Shown one piece after another: positions 1 to 7,768 of a DNA stretch of 62,927 nt. The stretch's first letter is position 1; the number at the start of each line of letters is the position of its first letter. Both the position numbers and the translations under genes were made by a program. The notes beneath the pieces are model-generated. The model was not told where the DNA came from and made no database searches. It saw nothing but the letters and a program-made list of their open reading frames with translations. Origin of the DNA: Lachnoclostridium sp. UBA1308 (GTDB taxonomy: Bacteria > Bacillota > Clostridia > Lachnospirales > Lachnospiraceae); contig DBTU01000053.1 in the NCBI GenBank assembly GCA_002307215.1, positions 55,948-118,874 on the forward strand, given 5' to 3'.

Positions 1-108
1 AGGAGCCGCTTTCGCTAAGTTGCATTACGTAGTTCGTATGCAAATACTCCTATATGGAAATCATTTTTTCCCAGTCAGGATATATCTCTTTGAAGGCTGA
101 ACTGTAAC
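1..108 (-). repeat. Palindromic dispersed repeat, copy 1 (cut by window start)
   Basis: Reverse-complement copy of the element found intact at 32992-33192 and 60339-60500. It ends with the terminal inverted-repeat arm GGCTGAACTGTAAC. The window begins inside it, just past the apical hairpin, so the other arm is missing. It lies downstream of folT. Confidence 0.85.
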
Positions 109-111
109 AAT

Positions 112-192
112 AATAGGCCCCGAAAATCCATGATGTCTTTTGGTCCTCTGCAGGGACAAAGGAAGAATACATACGGTTTTTCGTGGCCTATT
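112..192 (-). terminator. Long imperfect hairpin downstream of folT
   Basis: AATAGGCC at 112-119 pairs with GGCCTATT at 185-192. The pairing continues inward through CGAAAA/TTTTCG and an inner TTGGTCC/GGGACAA stem. The 81-nt hairpin sits just past the folT stop codon and may end its transcript, though the T-run is weak. It could instead be another small palindromic element next to repeat copy 1. Confidence 0.5.
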
Positions 193-203
193 CTAATATT
201 ATT

Positions 204-785
204 CTATTTAACTTTAATTCCAAACGTATCCTTGCTTCTGCCTATTATTTTCAAGATACCGGTGGCTTCTACTCCCTTCACCAGCAAATAAAACAGATAT
301 GTTTCAACAGGAAGCATGATAAGTATCTTAATTCCTCTTGCCGGAAGCATCACCACATAGGGTGTGCCATACAAAATCGCCAGCCAATATGTATTCAGTA
401 AAAAATCAATAAATACGGCACGGATTACGTTGACCAGTAGAAGTCGCTTCAAGCTGATCTTTCTCTTATATAAGAGAAATCCAAAAAGCAGACCCTTCAG
501 TATGGCGCTGATTGTAAACCCGGGAAAGAAGGCTCCGTCCGGCTTCACAAAGTAACCTAAAACATCCATCACCGTCCCAAAAAACGCACCAACAAAGGGA
601 CCAAATAAGTAATAAATAAACTCATTGGGAAGGAAGGTCCATTCAATTTTAAGGCTTTGTGTCAACTGAATTGAACAACGAGCAAGAATGATGGAGAAGG
701 CACCGAACATAGCCGCCAGTGTGATGCATCTGACATCTTTAAATTCCTTTACAGATGCAATGAATAAATCCTTGATTTTGGGCAT
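204..785 (-). CDS. folT: Folate ECF transporter, substrate-binding S component (FolT)
   Basis: A 193-residue hydrophobic protein with about six membrane segments. The residues NTYWLAILYG near 131-140 and the following PARGIK stretch are typical of the folate-specific S component of energy-coupling factor transporters. It would bind folate in the membrane and partner with the shared EcfA/A'/T module, which is not in this window. The start is supported by AAAGGAGG upstream of the ATG. A THF riboswitch lies in its leader at 862-956, which independently supports the folate assignment. It appears monocistronic. Confidence 0.88.
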   Translation of the reverse strand: MPKIKDLFIASVKEFKDVRCITLAAMFGAFSIILARCSIQLTQSLKIEWTFLPNEFIYYLFGPFVGAFFGTVMDVLGYFVKPDGAFFPGFTISAILKGLLFGFLLYKRKISLKRLLLVNVIRAVFIDFLLNTYWLAILYGTPYVVMLPARGIKILIMLPVETYLFYLLVKGVEATGILKIIGRSKDTFGIKVK

Positions 786-829
786 AAAAAATTACCTCCT
801 TTGCAGAATTACTACAATAAGAGATAAAA

Positions 830-848
830 TCAAATAGAAACTATTTGA
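830..848 (-). terminator. AT-rich hairpin with T-run, likely riboswitch expression platform
   Basis: On the minus strand TCAAATAG and CTATTTGA pair around a three-base loop and are followed by TTTT. The hairpin lies between the THF aptamer and folT, where a transcription-terminating expression platform is expected. The stem is only AU-rich, so strength is uncertain. Confidence 0.45.
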
Positions 849-861
849 CTATCCAACTGTA

Positions 862-956
862 GCAGCGGGATGCGAACCGTGCACCGCAAGAAAACTTTTC
901 GTCCGGCTGACAACTCCCTGTTCAACCGGCACTTAACGCGCACAATCCTACTCTGC
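862..956 (-). promoter_or_regulatory. THF (folT) riboswitch aptamer
   Basis: Read on the minus strand the region starts GCAGAGTAG, contains GCGTTAAGTG, AGGGAGTTGTC and TTGCGGTG, and closes with GCATCCCGCTGC. These blocks, in this order, match the tetrahydrofolate riboswitch as remembered from the folT motif. The outer helix is GCAG(A)G with C(C)CGCTGC. It sits about 75 nt before folT and would reduce FolT expression when reduced folate is plentiful. Confidence 0.9.
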
Positions 957-1205
957 TTATTAATATTTTTATTGATACGAGATGAATTAATCTATTAATT
1001 TATCTTGTATTGTACCCACAGTATATCATAAAATTATGGTTTTGCAAGAGCAAAATGCATGAAAATGTTTTACGTTGTATCTTTCCAGAGATGCTTGCTG
1101 GCAGAAATCCCATGCAACTAAAACTTTTATATTATGTTTACAAATACTAGTTTTTATGTAATAATATAACATATTTGGTATTTTATTATAATATAAGGAG
1201 GAATT

Positions 1206-1964
1206 ATGAACATAGTATGTAATAGATGCGGAACTGAATTTGATGGCAATTTTTGTCCAAAATGCGGCAATCAAAATTATACAAATCAGTCAGATCCATC
1301 AAGCACGCAGGCAAATAGAATACCACCCTATATGCCAAACATTGGACAACCGTTACAACCACCCAAAAAAAAGCGTGGGTGTCTGACAGCAATACTGGTA
1401 ACTGTCGGTATATTAATCATAGTAGGTATCATTGGGTCACAAATTAAGAATGATGAACCAAAAGCAGTAGACCCAGATAGCGAATCGAGTAATATCACTA
1501 AATCTGCAAGCGATACATCAGATGATACGAAAGATGATGCAACCGCAACGCCTCTTCCAGAAAAAACAACTTTTGGTATCGGTGAAACCGTTGAGCTTAA
1601 AGACATATTAGTCACGCTAGTAAGCGTAAAGATATCAGAAGGTGGTGATTATAATAAACCAAGCGATGGAAATGAATATTTATTGTGCGAGTTTAATATC
1701 GAAAACAACTCCGATAATGATATTGCTGTAAGTTCTATGATTAGTTTTGAGGCATATTGTGATGATTATTCGATTACTCAGAGCATTTCAGCTCTATTGG
1801 ATACAGAAGATTTAAGCCAACTGGATGGGTCGGTTGCCGCCGGAAAGAAAATGAATGGGATAATTGGATATGAAGTTTCGAAGGACTGGAAAGAACTTGA
1901 AATCAGTTATACTCCTACTTTCTGGTCAGGAAAAGATATAACATTTATAGCCGAAAACAAATAA
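1206..1964 (+). CDS. Zinc-ribbon, membrane-anchored protein with DUF4352-like domain
   Basis: A 252-residue protein. Residues 5-25 form a CxxC...CxxC zinc ribbon (CNRCG and CPKCG), followed by a Pro-rich linker, a basic KKKRG stop and a transmembrane helix near 58-80. The remainder is an acidic Ser/Asp/Thr linker and a C-terminal beta-rich region of DUF4352/telokin-like type, with the typical phrase EYLLCEFNIENNSD. Predicted topology is a cytoplasmic ribbon with an extracytoplasmic domain. AAGGAGG precedes the ATG, and a strong terminator follows. Function unknown. Confidence 0.8.
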   Translation: MNIVCNRCGTEFDGNFCPKCGNQNYTNQSDPSSTQANRIPPYMPNIGQPLQPPKKKRGCLTAILVTVGILIIVGIIGSQIKNDEPKAVDPDSESSNITKSASDTSDDTKDDATATPLPEKTTFGIGETVELKDILVTLVSVKISEGGDYNKPSDGNEYLLCEFNIENNSDNDIAVSSMISFEAYCDDYSITQSISALLDTEDLSQLDGSVAAGKKMNGIIGYEVSKDWKELEISYTPTFWSGKDITFIAENK

Positions 1965-1975
1965 TAACACATCCA

Positions 1976-1999
1976 CCCCGGTCGAATGACCGGGGTTTT
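1976..1999 (+). terminator. Rho-independent terminator
   Basis: CCCCGGTC and GACCGGGG pair perfectly around GAAT and are followed by TTTT. It lies directly after the zinc-ribbon/DUF4352 gene. Confidence 0.9.
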
Positions 2000-2096
2000 G
2001 CTATATCGTTGAGATGTATGCATTCTTATTTACAATACATTACTGCAGATATATACTTGCATGGTGAACATTAATCTAGACACTGGAGGATATTAT

Positions 2097-2315
2097 ATGA
2101 TTTGCCCAAAATGCGGATGCCAGAACGTTATAAGTACAAACGAAATGAATGTAAAAGTTAAAAACAGGGGATGCATCGGCTGGTTATTGTGGATATTATT
2201 GGCATGTTGCACTTGCGGAATCATATTAATTATACCGCTAGTAACCAACACAAGATCGAAGACGAAAAACAGAACTGTACATATATGCCAGAATTGTGGA
2301 TATAGATGGTATTAA
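2097..2315 (+). CDS. Small zinc-ribbon membrane protein
   Basis: A 72-residue protein starting MICPKCGCQN. CPKC near residues 3-6 and CQNC near 63-66 would form a split zinc ribbon around one hydrophobic hairpin (about residues 24-46). An in-frame ATG 12 codons upstream is possible, but GGAGG about 6 nt before position 2097 favours this start. It resembles the preceding zinc-ribbon protein only in architecture. Function unknown. Confidence 0.7.
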   Translation: MICPKCGCQNVISTNEMNVKVKNRGCIGWLLWILLACCTCGIILIIPLVTNTRSKTKNRTVHICQNCGYRWY

Positions 2316-2320
2316 ACAAC

Positions 2321-2376
2321 ACCCCGGTACGCATCAAGGGAGGGCACTGAAAAAATTCCTTGATGCGTACCGGGGT
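2321..2376. terminator. Bidirectional terminator (19-bp perfect stem)
   Basis: Positions 2321-2339 and 2358-2376 are perfect inverted repeats beginning ACCCCGGTACGC. They lie between the convergent zinc-ribbon gene and the endolysin gene and probably end both transcripts. Confidence 0.85.
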
Positions 2377-2386
2377 TATCTTATGC

Positions 2387-3037
2387 CTATTTATTCATTA
2401 ATGCCCGGTAAGCTTCCGAACCTATCTGACCAAGAGCCGTTTTATATCCACATTCTTTCCTGAAGGTGTTTACTGCCTCAGAGGTATATTTACCCCACTT
2501 TCCATCGGTGGTCAATCCTAAGGCGTGCTGAATCGCCTTAGTAACATATGGTGTCGTATGTTTTTCATCAAACACAGCCGTAAACTCACCTTTGACCTGA
2601 AAGTGTGGACTATCCGGCGAGCTTGTCCAGTTGGCTCCTGCTTCAAAGCCATACTTTTGCATTGTTTTAATAATGATCTGAGTCTGTGGATCCTTCGTGT
2701 CCCAGATGGCTTCCATTTTACCCATAACCAGCCTCTGAGGTACCACATCAACGGCCTTACGAGATTTATGTACGCTGTTGAGCGTCCAGGTCTTTTTACC
2801 GGCGCAAGGATTGCAGTAGGCTTCCGCAAATGTTTTATTGATTCCCTTAGCGGTACATTCCGCTATGGTACGTCCCTGACAGTACAGATAATTCTGTCGC
2901 TCCTGTGCCCTGAATGTCTCAACAACTAAAGGATTAACCCCATGCATTCGTATGTCGTCCAGTGCCAGCTCCAACATTACCTTAACCAGCTTATTGAGTT
3001 CCGAAGGATCACTGCATCTTTCCGGCACTTTATTCAT
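2387..3037 (-). CDS. Endolysin: M15-type peptidase with C-terminal peptidoglycan-binding domain
   Basis: A 216-residue protein. The N-terminal part carries the M15 zinc-peptidase motifs HKSRKAVDVVP (about 108-118) and SPHFQV (about 148-153), as in L-alanyl-D-glutamate peptidases of phages. The last ~60 residues (TDGKWGKYTSEAVNTF...) resemble a PG_binding_1 repeat. Its ATG overlaps the stop of the holin gene (ATGAATAA), so translation is likely coupled and the longer upstream frame is not used. It is the last gene of the tail operon and would lyse the cell to release particles. Confidence 0.85.
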   Translation of the reverse strand: MNKVPERCSDPSELNKLVKVMLELALDDIRMHGVNPLVVETFRAQERQNYLYCQGRTIAECTAKGINKTFAEAYCNPCAGKKTWTLNSVHKSRKAVDVVPQRLVMGKMEAIWDTKDPQTQIIIKTMQKYGFEAGANWTSSPDSPHFQVKGEFTAVFDEKHTTPYVTKAIQHALGLTTDGKWGKYTSEAVNTFRKECGYKTALGQIGSEAYRALMNK

Positions 3038-3410
3038 CCGTATCCTCCCCCTTAAGCTTCTCTTCCGCATAAGTAAGTAGATTAATCTTCGGATAATCCA
3101 GTAATAGATTTGCCAACCACTTAACCGAAGCCTCAATATATCCCGCCAGCTCCTTCTCGGTGAAAAATATCCGGATGATCCAAGGTATATGCACATATAT
3201 TTCCGACCAGACTGCCTCAAGCTTAATTAAGCCGGTCTTGCTGCCGTACTGCTGCTCCGCTTTCGCTACGAGCGCCTTGATGATCCTGATTACTGCTTTC
3301 TGCTTGCCTTTTTTCCATAGTAGGGTGAGCGCCATGAGCACCACACCCCCGACTAAAATGTCTAGCCAATAGGCTGTGAAAAAGGTAAATACTATACTAA
3401 TAAATGTCAT
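3030..3410 (-). CDS. Phage holin, LL-H family
   Basis: A 126-residue protein with one N-terminal transmembrane segment (about 5-30) followed by basic and amphipathic helices. The phrase KALVAKAEQQYGSKTG and the later EASVKWL match the LL-H holin family pattern. It lies just upstream of the endolysin, as in lysis cassettes, and would permeabilise the membrane for it. Confidence 0.78.
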   Translation of the reverse strand: MTFISIVFTFFTAYWLDILVGGVVLMALTLLWKKGKQKAVIRIIKALVAKAEQQYGSKTGLIKLEAVWSEIYVHIPWIIRIFFTEKELAGYIEASVKWLANLLLDYPKINLLTYAEEKLKGEDTDE

Positions 3411-3433
3411 ATTAATTCAACACTCCTCCCTTT

Positions 3434-3457
3434 GAATTAGTTTGTGCCGAGGATTAC
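3434..3457 (+). repeat. 24-bp repeat shared with 45274-45297 (family B)
   Basis: The 24 bases beginning GAATTAGTTTGTGCC and ending GAGGATTAC are identical at 45274-45297. Here AGTTTGTGCC pairs with GGCACAAACT to form a 10-bp hairpin whose loop holds GAGGATTAC. A diverged relative occurs near 24672. Confidence 0.6.
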
Positions 3458-3499
3458 GCAGGCACAAACTTCTAAGTGTAAATTATGCTCTTCAATAAT

Positions 3500-3808
3500 T
3501 TACATTAATTCCATCTTTCTTTTTGATAATTCCTGCAGCTCTTCGTAAAGTTTTGTTATCGTTCCGTTACCACCAAGTGCATGATATTCCAGGTACATGG
3601 CTTCTACATTTTCGAGCGCATAGATTGGTATAAAATCTTTCTCTGTCCACTTGTTATACTGCTCTATAATTCTGTCTCTTAAAATCGCCTGCATGCCAAG
3701 CTTTAAAGCCTTAAACTGAGCATACATTCCTCGAAAACAGAAGCCTATTCCGGATAACGCAAAGCCAAAAATTACTTCAAGCCAATATCGTGTTATATAT
3801 TCTCTCAC
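3500..3808 (-). CDS. Small membrane-anchored phage protein of the lysis cassette
   Basis: A 102-residue protein with an N-terminal hydrophobic segment (about 8-27) followed by a charged helical region with ALGGNGTITKL near the C-terminus. Similar small proteins occur beside holins in Clostridia tail loci as I recall, but I cannot name a function. A second holin or lysis regulator is the most likely role from position. The following gap to the holin contains repeat family B. Confidence 0.6.
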   Translation of the reverse strand: MREYITRYWLEVIFGFALSGIGFCFRGMYAQFKALKLGMQAILRDRIIEQYNKWTEKDFIPIYALENVEAMYLEYHALGGNGTITKLYEELQELSKRKMELM

Positions 3809-3837
3809 GCATGATTACCATCCTTTTTATAGCATAA

Positions 3838-3858
3838 AAACAGCACCGTAATGGTGCT
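3838..3858 (-). terminator. Terminator hairpin inside the tail operon
   Basis: On the minus strand AGCACC pairs with GGTGCT around a short loop and is followed by TTTTT. It falls after the decayed fibre gene and before the lysis genes, so it could reduce lysis-gene expression unless read through. Confidence 0.7.
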
Positions 3859-3964
3859 TCATTTTGCTTGTTAATATTGCTAATTGCTTATATGGGGTAT
3901 CCTCTAATAAAATCTCAATGAAAAAGTAAGTTTTATCTCATCTATCATCTAGAGAATACAACGC

Positions 3965-4549
3965 TTAATAAACCTCTTCATAGTAGATGACCACCTTATC
4001 AATATCATCCCTTGAGATACAGTTATTAATCTGAACCTCTAGTGATTGTTACAAAGAAACCAATGGAGTTACATCTTCAGATATTCCAACTGTTAAATCT
4101 GTAATATTATCAATTGCCCATTCCATACAAGCTTCGCCTTAGATTTCCATTTAATTACCGGGTTAACTTCCCCTGATTGTCCTTTCATTTGATATACTGC
4201 AATGGCATAAGCAAGTTAATTTTGTTTATCATTAGTACCCGAATAATATTTTTCATCAGTAAATAGGTACGAATTATCGACAAGATACAATTATACCTTC
4301 TCTTTACTTTCTGTTATCTTTGCGATTTTCATCTTCTGCGGTTGTTTCAGATATGTTCCATCTCAATATTTGTATAGATTGCTACCGTTTAAGTCAATCA
4401 GTGGAAGATTAATTACACCTTTTAATTCAAAAAGCCTTCCACCTTCTTGCGTAATACAAATATCTGTTTTGATTGGCTCTTCAAATGCATCTGAGAAACC
4501 TTTTGTGATGCAGTTATTTGCATCAAGTCTTAAAGTAGTGCTTATTCAT
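3965..4549 (-). pseudogene. Decayed tail-appendage gene
   Basis: A good ribosome site (AAGGAGG) and ATG lie at 4549, right after the fibre gene. Reading on, recognisable protein runs such as KGFSDAFEEPIKTD and RLFELKGVINLPLI are broken by several in-frame stops. The reading frame changes near the middle. The 3' part reads NITDLTVGISEDVTPL, then a stop, then CISRDDIDKVVIYYEEVY. The pattern is of a former coding gene with multiple lesions. Its identity is unknown; its position suggests a fibre-assembly or tail-appendage protein. Confidence 0.7.
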
Positions 4550-4564
4550 AATCAATCCTCCTTA

Positions 4565-5506
4565 CTACAATTCTGCGTCAGCAACCCAACTATACACATA
4601 ACGACTACCGCTAACTGCATTATCTGTATTAATCAGCTCAACACCTTCTGTGTTTATCATAGAGCTTAACACTGTGGCATAAATATTAAGCGCTCCCCAA
4701 GCACTGAGCTTGTTTAATGTACCATTCTGACTTTTAAATGTCATAGTTGGGTTTACTCTTTTATCAACTTTAAATGGAAATCCAATTACTTGATATCCTG
4801 ATTGACAAACAGAACTATTAAAATCATATTTTTCATAATATCTCTGACATGCAATCAGCTCATCCCCATAACTTTTTGAAATAAAGGATGTGGCGTGGTC
4901 ATTTAATTCTACTTTAATATAATTTACGATATGCGATAAAACATCTCTAAAAGTTATATATATTGAGATACAGGTTGATCCGAGAGCATTCCACTCGAAC
5001 CTGAGGCTTGTATCACTTGCACCCTTTAAGTTTATACCACTCGTGCTAGTGAGGACACAGGTACCAGTATAAATAATGCCATCAACAGAAATAGTGTACG
5101 AAACTTTTTTATTAATAACATTATTTCTTACTGCATCAGTTAATTCAATTCTGTTTTCTAATGACCTAACTTCCGATGGCGATGCCGGAAGCAATACTCC
5201 GTTTGTATCCTTAGATACCGTATAGGCATGAGTACCGAATCCATCGCCTATCCACCTATCCGCTGTATACTTCACTTCACCAGCAGCAATATTAAATGAT
5301 GTTCCTCTCTGCCATACTTGAAAATCGCCATTAATCAGTAGATTGGGTCTGTAATCTTTGCCAATTTGTAACTTTGCATCATCGCTGTCGCTTACCTCTT
5401 TTAGTGCTGTATCAATAATATCCATATTGTTGTTTTGTACATTAACATCATAATAATCATTCTCTGTTGGTTTGATTAAATCATAGTTTTTAGTTTTTGT
5501 TGCCAT
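4565..5506 (-). CDS. Tail fibre / receptor-binding protein
   Basis: A 313-residue protein. The N-terminus (KNYDLIKPTENDYYDVNV, then DIIDTALKEV) is the usual baseplate-attachment region of Firmicute tail fibres. It is followed by LLINGDFQVWQRG near residues 56-68, a common beginning of phage receptor-binding domains. The C-terminal half is beta-rich with no enzyme motif. The stop of the upstream gene overlaps its start by one base. It would set the target range of the particle. Confidence 0.8.
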   Translation of the reverse strand: MATKTKNYDLIKPTENDYYDVNVQNNNMDIIDTALKEVSDSDDAKLQIGKDYRPNLLINGDFQVWQRGTSFNIAAGEVKYTADRWIGDGFGTHAYTVSKDTNGVLLPASPSEVRSLENRIELTDAVRNNVINKKVSYTISVDGIIYTGTCVLTSTSGINLKGASDTSLRFEWNALGSTCISIYITFRDVLSHIVNYIKVELNDHATSFISKSYGDELIACQRYYEKYDFNSSVCQSGYQVIGFPFKVDKRVNPTMTFKSQNGTLNKLSAWGALNIYATVLSSMINTEGVELINTDNAVSGSRYVYSWVADAEL

Positions 5507-6042
5507 TACGTAAGCACCTCGTTTCTTAATTGATATTGCGTATAAACTACAAGCTGCGAATGAGTAAATAAAGACAATCGCGAATTTGCATTATACATAT
5601 ATTCGAAAATATATTTTAGGTGTGCCGGCTTGATCTCTTCAATTGTCAGTATAAGATCGGCCATATTTTGCGGTACTCCAAGAGTACCAATAAACTTAAC
5701 TTTAAAGCTATAATTTACCGGGTCCTCAAGCACCTCGACCTCTCCGTTGCTATAAGCTGCTGCCGTATCAATCAACATTTGCTTTGTAACCGTTCCAACA
5801 CCCTTTATCTTCGCCTTGATTCGCTCACGCCGAAATTCATCCGACTTTGATACATCAACCTGGATGCCATAGATTTTTTCATACCGGCTAAGTAATGCGG
5901 TAGCAGTGTTAACAAAGCACTGGTCAATCGTTTCATCAAGTCCGGCTGCCTGGTTATTAATACCTGTACTCAGAATCTTCTGCAGTTCCTCCATGGTTCG
6001 GTTGCCCGCATAATACTCCGGTAGTACTGTCATCAAATCCAA
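5506..6042 (-). CDS. Baseplate wedge/tail protein of YmfQ/XkdU (DUF2313) type
   Basis: A 178-residue protein between the baseplate J protein and the fibre, the standard place for XkdU/P2 gpI-like proteins. The phrase DEFRRERIKAKIKGVGTVTKQML followed by NGEVEVLEDP is characteristic of the family. It joins fibre to wedge. It abuts baseplate J directly (stop/start spacing of zero bases). Confidence 0.82.
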   Translation of the reverse strand: MDLMTVLPEYYAGNRTMEELQKILSTGINNQAAGLDETIDQCFVNTATALLSRYEKIYGIQVDVSKSDEFRRERIKAKIKGVGTVTKQMLIDTAAAYSNGEVEVLEDPVNYSFKVKFIGTLGVPQNMADLILTIEEIKPAHLKYIFEYMYNANSRLSLFTHSQLVVYTQYQLRNEVLT

Positions 6043-7065
6043 TTAAGTCACCTCCACTAATGTTACTGTTCCCGTAAAAGGCATTTCAGTATCAAGTATG
6101 GTTATGTTTGCGGTGCCGGTGTTAACAAGCAGGGTGTTGTAATCTTCTACTCCGGCTGTAGTTAACAACAAGTTACCGATCTTGGCATAGCTTACACTAT
6201 ATGTTTCAAATACGGCATCTTTTAGGTATACAGTAAGTGCAGCTGTAAAGGTTGTCCTTATGTCTGCCAGCGTCTTAGTGCCATTTAGTTTAACATTTGC
6301 AGTGACTCCAATTTCTTTTGAAGTCGGACTTACCACAGTCACCGTAGCACCGATTGGACGGACTGTTTCGAGATAATTCGCAACAACTTCCGGTAAATCT
6401 ACGTCAATTGTCATGTTTTCGTCTACTACTAATACCTTGACTGTTCCGGCTCCGTTCCAGAGGGGAAATACCTTGGCATCGCCACATCCGGGTACTTCAA
6501 GTGCCCAGTTTCGGTAGTCGTATGCATTTCCGCTTGTGCCGGCTGACTGGATCTGGGTGTAAAATCTGGTGCGTAAATTATCGTCGGTTTCCTCTTCTTC
6601 ACCCGGTGTTATTATGTCGGTCAAAGCCGCAGTTATACCGGATACATTATCGATGTTATCGACTGCTCCCGAATATTGGTTTCCGATATCGCCCAGCTGT
6701 TCACAGGTGGCGCTATAGATATTTGTAGACAGTAATGCTGTAATTGCATAGCTACTACCATTTATGCCCCATCTTGTTCCAATACTGACTGCTCCTGAGG
6801 TCTCAATCTTTCTTACGGCATAGGTGGCACTCTTTCGCGTAATGCTGTAATCTGCTACAACCCTATCAAGATATTCTCCAATTGCGGTATCCCCCGATAC
6901 CAGGTCAATAAAATTATTCAGATTAAAATATGCCTGCGCCAGCTGATAGGCACAGGGAGCCAGTGCGTCATAGATTATGGAGCCTTCCCGCTTATCGACA
7001 TCCGAGGTTACACGCCCAAGCATATCCGCCACTATGTTTTCAAAGGTCATTTCTTCAAACATCAA
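6043..7065 (-). CDS. Baseplate J-like protein (XkdT/gp47 family)
   Basis: A 340-residue protein with the phrases KREGSIIYDALAP near the N-terminus and ETDDNLRTRFY (about 160-170), both typical of Baseplate_J. The C-terminal region (GVTANVKLNGTK) is also standard. It forms the wedge of the contractile baseplate. Its start overlaps the upstream gene by four bases (ATGA-type coupling). Confidence 0.9.
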   Translation of the reverse strand: MMFEEMTFENIVADMLGRVTSDVDKREGSIIYDALAPCAYQLAQAYFNLNNFIDLVSGDTAIGEYLDRVVADYSITRKSATYAVRKIETSGAVSIGTRWGINGSSYAITALLSTNIYSATCEQLGDIGNQYSGAVDNIDNVSGITAALTDIITPGEEEETDDNLRTRFYTQIQSAGTSGNAYDYRNWALEVPGCGDAKVFPLWNGAGTVKVLVVDENMTIDVDLPEVVANYLETVRPIGATVTVVSPTSKEIGVTANVKLNGTKTLADIRTTFTAALTVYLKDAVFETYSVSYAKIGNLLLTTAGVEDYNTLLVNTGTANITILDTEMPFTGTVTLVEVT

Positions 7066-7457
7066 ACATTCACCTCCTTATTAAATGTACTTATCCCATA
7101 AATGCTTACCACATCAAAGGTACACAGAATGGAATCTTTCGTAATACTGTATGTAAAATTCTCTACATTTTGAATTCTGTCATCTGTAAGAAGACATTCC
7201 TTTATCCTACGCATTAATTCCATTTGCACATATAGTTGATCCTGTCCAATCAGGTTCTCTAGTTCAATTCCATAGGAAAAACTAAAGATTGGATATTCAT
7301 ACTTCTCTGTATTAAGCATCAGATAAATCGCCTGCTGTAATGCTTCCTGCTCCTCCACAAAGCCTTGGATGGAACCATTTGATAGCCTGTAGGTTCTTGA
7401 GGTTTCCGTGGTGTCCGATGACGAAAGCGTTACGTCTATGCTTGCGCTTGGTATCAT
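7062..7457 (-). CDS. Baseplate protein XkdS-like (DUF2634, gp25-like)
   Basis: A 131-residue protein. RTYRLSNGSIQGFVEEQEAL followed by YPIFSFSYGIELENLIGQ is the DUF2634 signature. These proteins are the gp25/W counterpart in PBSX-like baseplates and initiate sheath attachment. It overlaps both neighbours by four bases. Confidence 0.88.
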   Translation of the reverse strand: MIPSASIDVTLSSSDTTETSRTYRLSNGSIQGFVEEQEALQQAIYLMLNTEKYEYPIFSFSYGIELENLIGQDQLYVQMELMRRIKECLLTDDRIQNVENFTYSITKDSILCTFDVVSIYGISTFNKEVNV

Positions 7458-7768
7458 ATTTTCACATCCTCCACTCTATATTCATTGGTGCTGCCATTCA
7501 GGGACAGTGCGATAATCGAGCCCTTCGTGATAAAGGCTTTATCAATGATTTCGACCACATAGAATTCCTTCCCTCCATGGTTTCGAATAATTCTCACCTT
7601 ATCACCCTGTGAGGCAAATTTCTTAAGATTTCCTTTGATCAACTCATCGGGAATCGTAAGCTTTTCATTCATCATAATTCCACTGTCAACAACCGTGCCA
7701 AGCATAAGACTGCACAGCTTTGCATTATTGATATAGTTCTGTACAATCTCTTTAATCTCGTTAATCAT
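7454..7768 (-). CDS. Baseplate protein XkdR-like (DUF2577)
   Basis: A 104-residue protein with LMLGTVVDS early and KGDKVRIIRNHGGKEFYVVEII-type ending, the DUF2577 pattern seen in PBSX-type loci. The small beta-rich fold may be the central spike or hub component, which is inferred because no other spike-like gene is present here. Four-base overlaps link it to its neighbours. Confidence 0.82.
   Translation of the reverse strand: MINEIKEIVQNYINNAKLCSLMLGTVVDSGIMMNEKLTIPDELIKGNLKKFASQGDKVRIIRNHGGKEFYVVEIIDKAFITKGSIIALSLNGSTNEYRVEDVKI

Noticed and set aside
3000..3220. Extended endolysin N-terminus upstream of position 3037
   Set aside because: The extra 61 residues overlap the holin gene in another frame and are low-complexity and basic; the start at 3037 is coupled to the holin stop.
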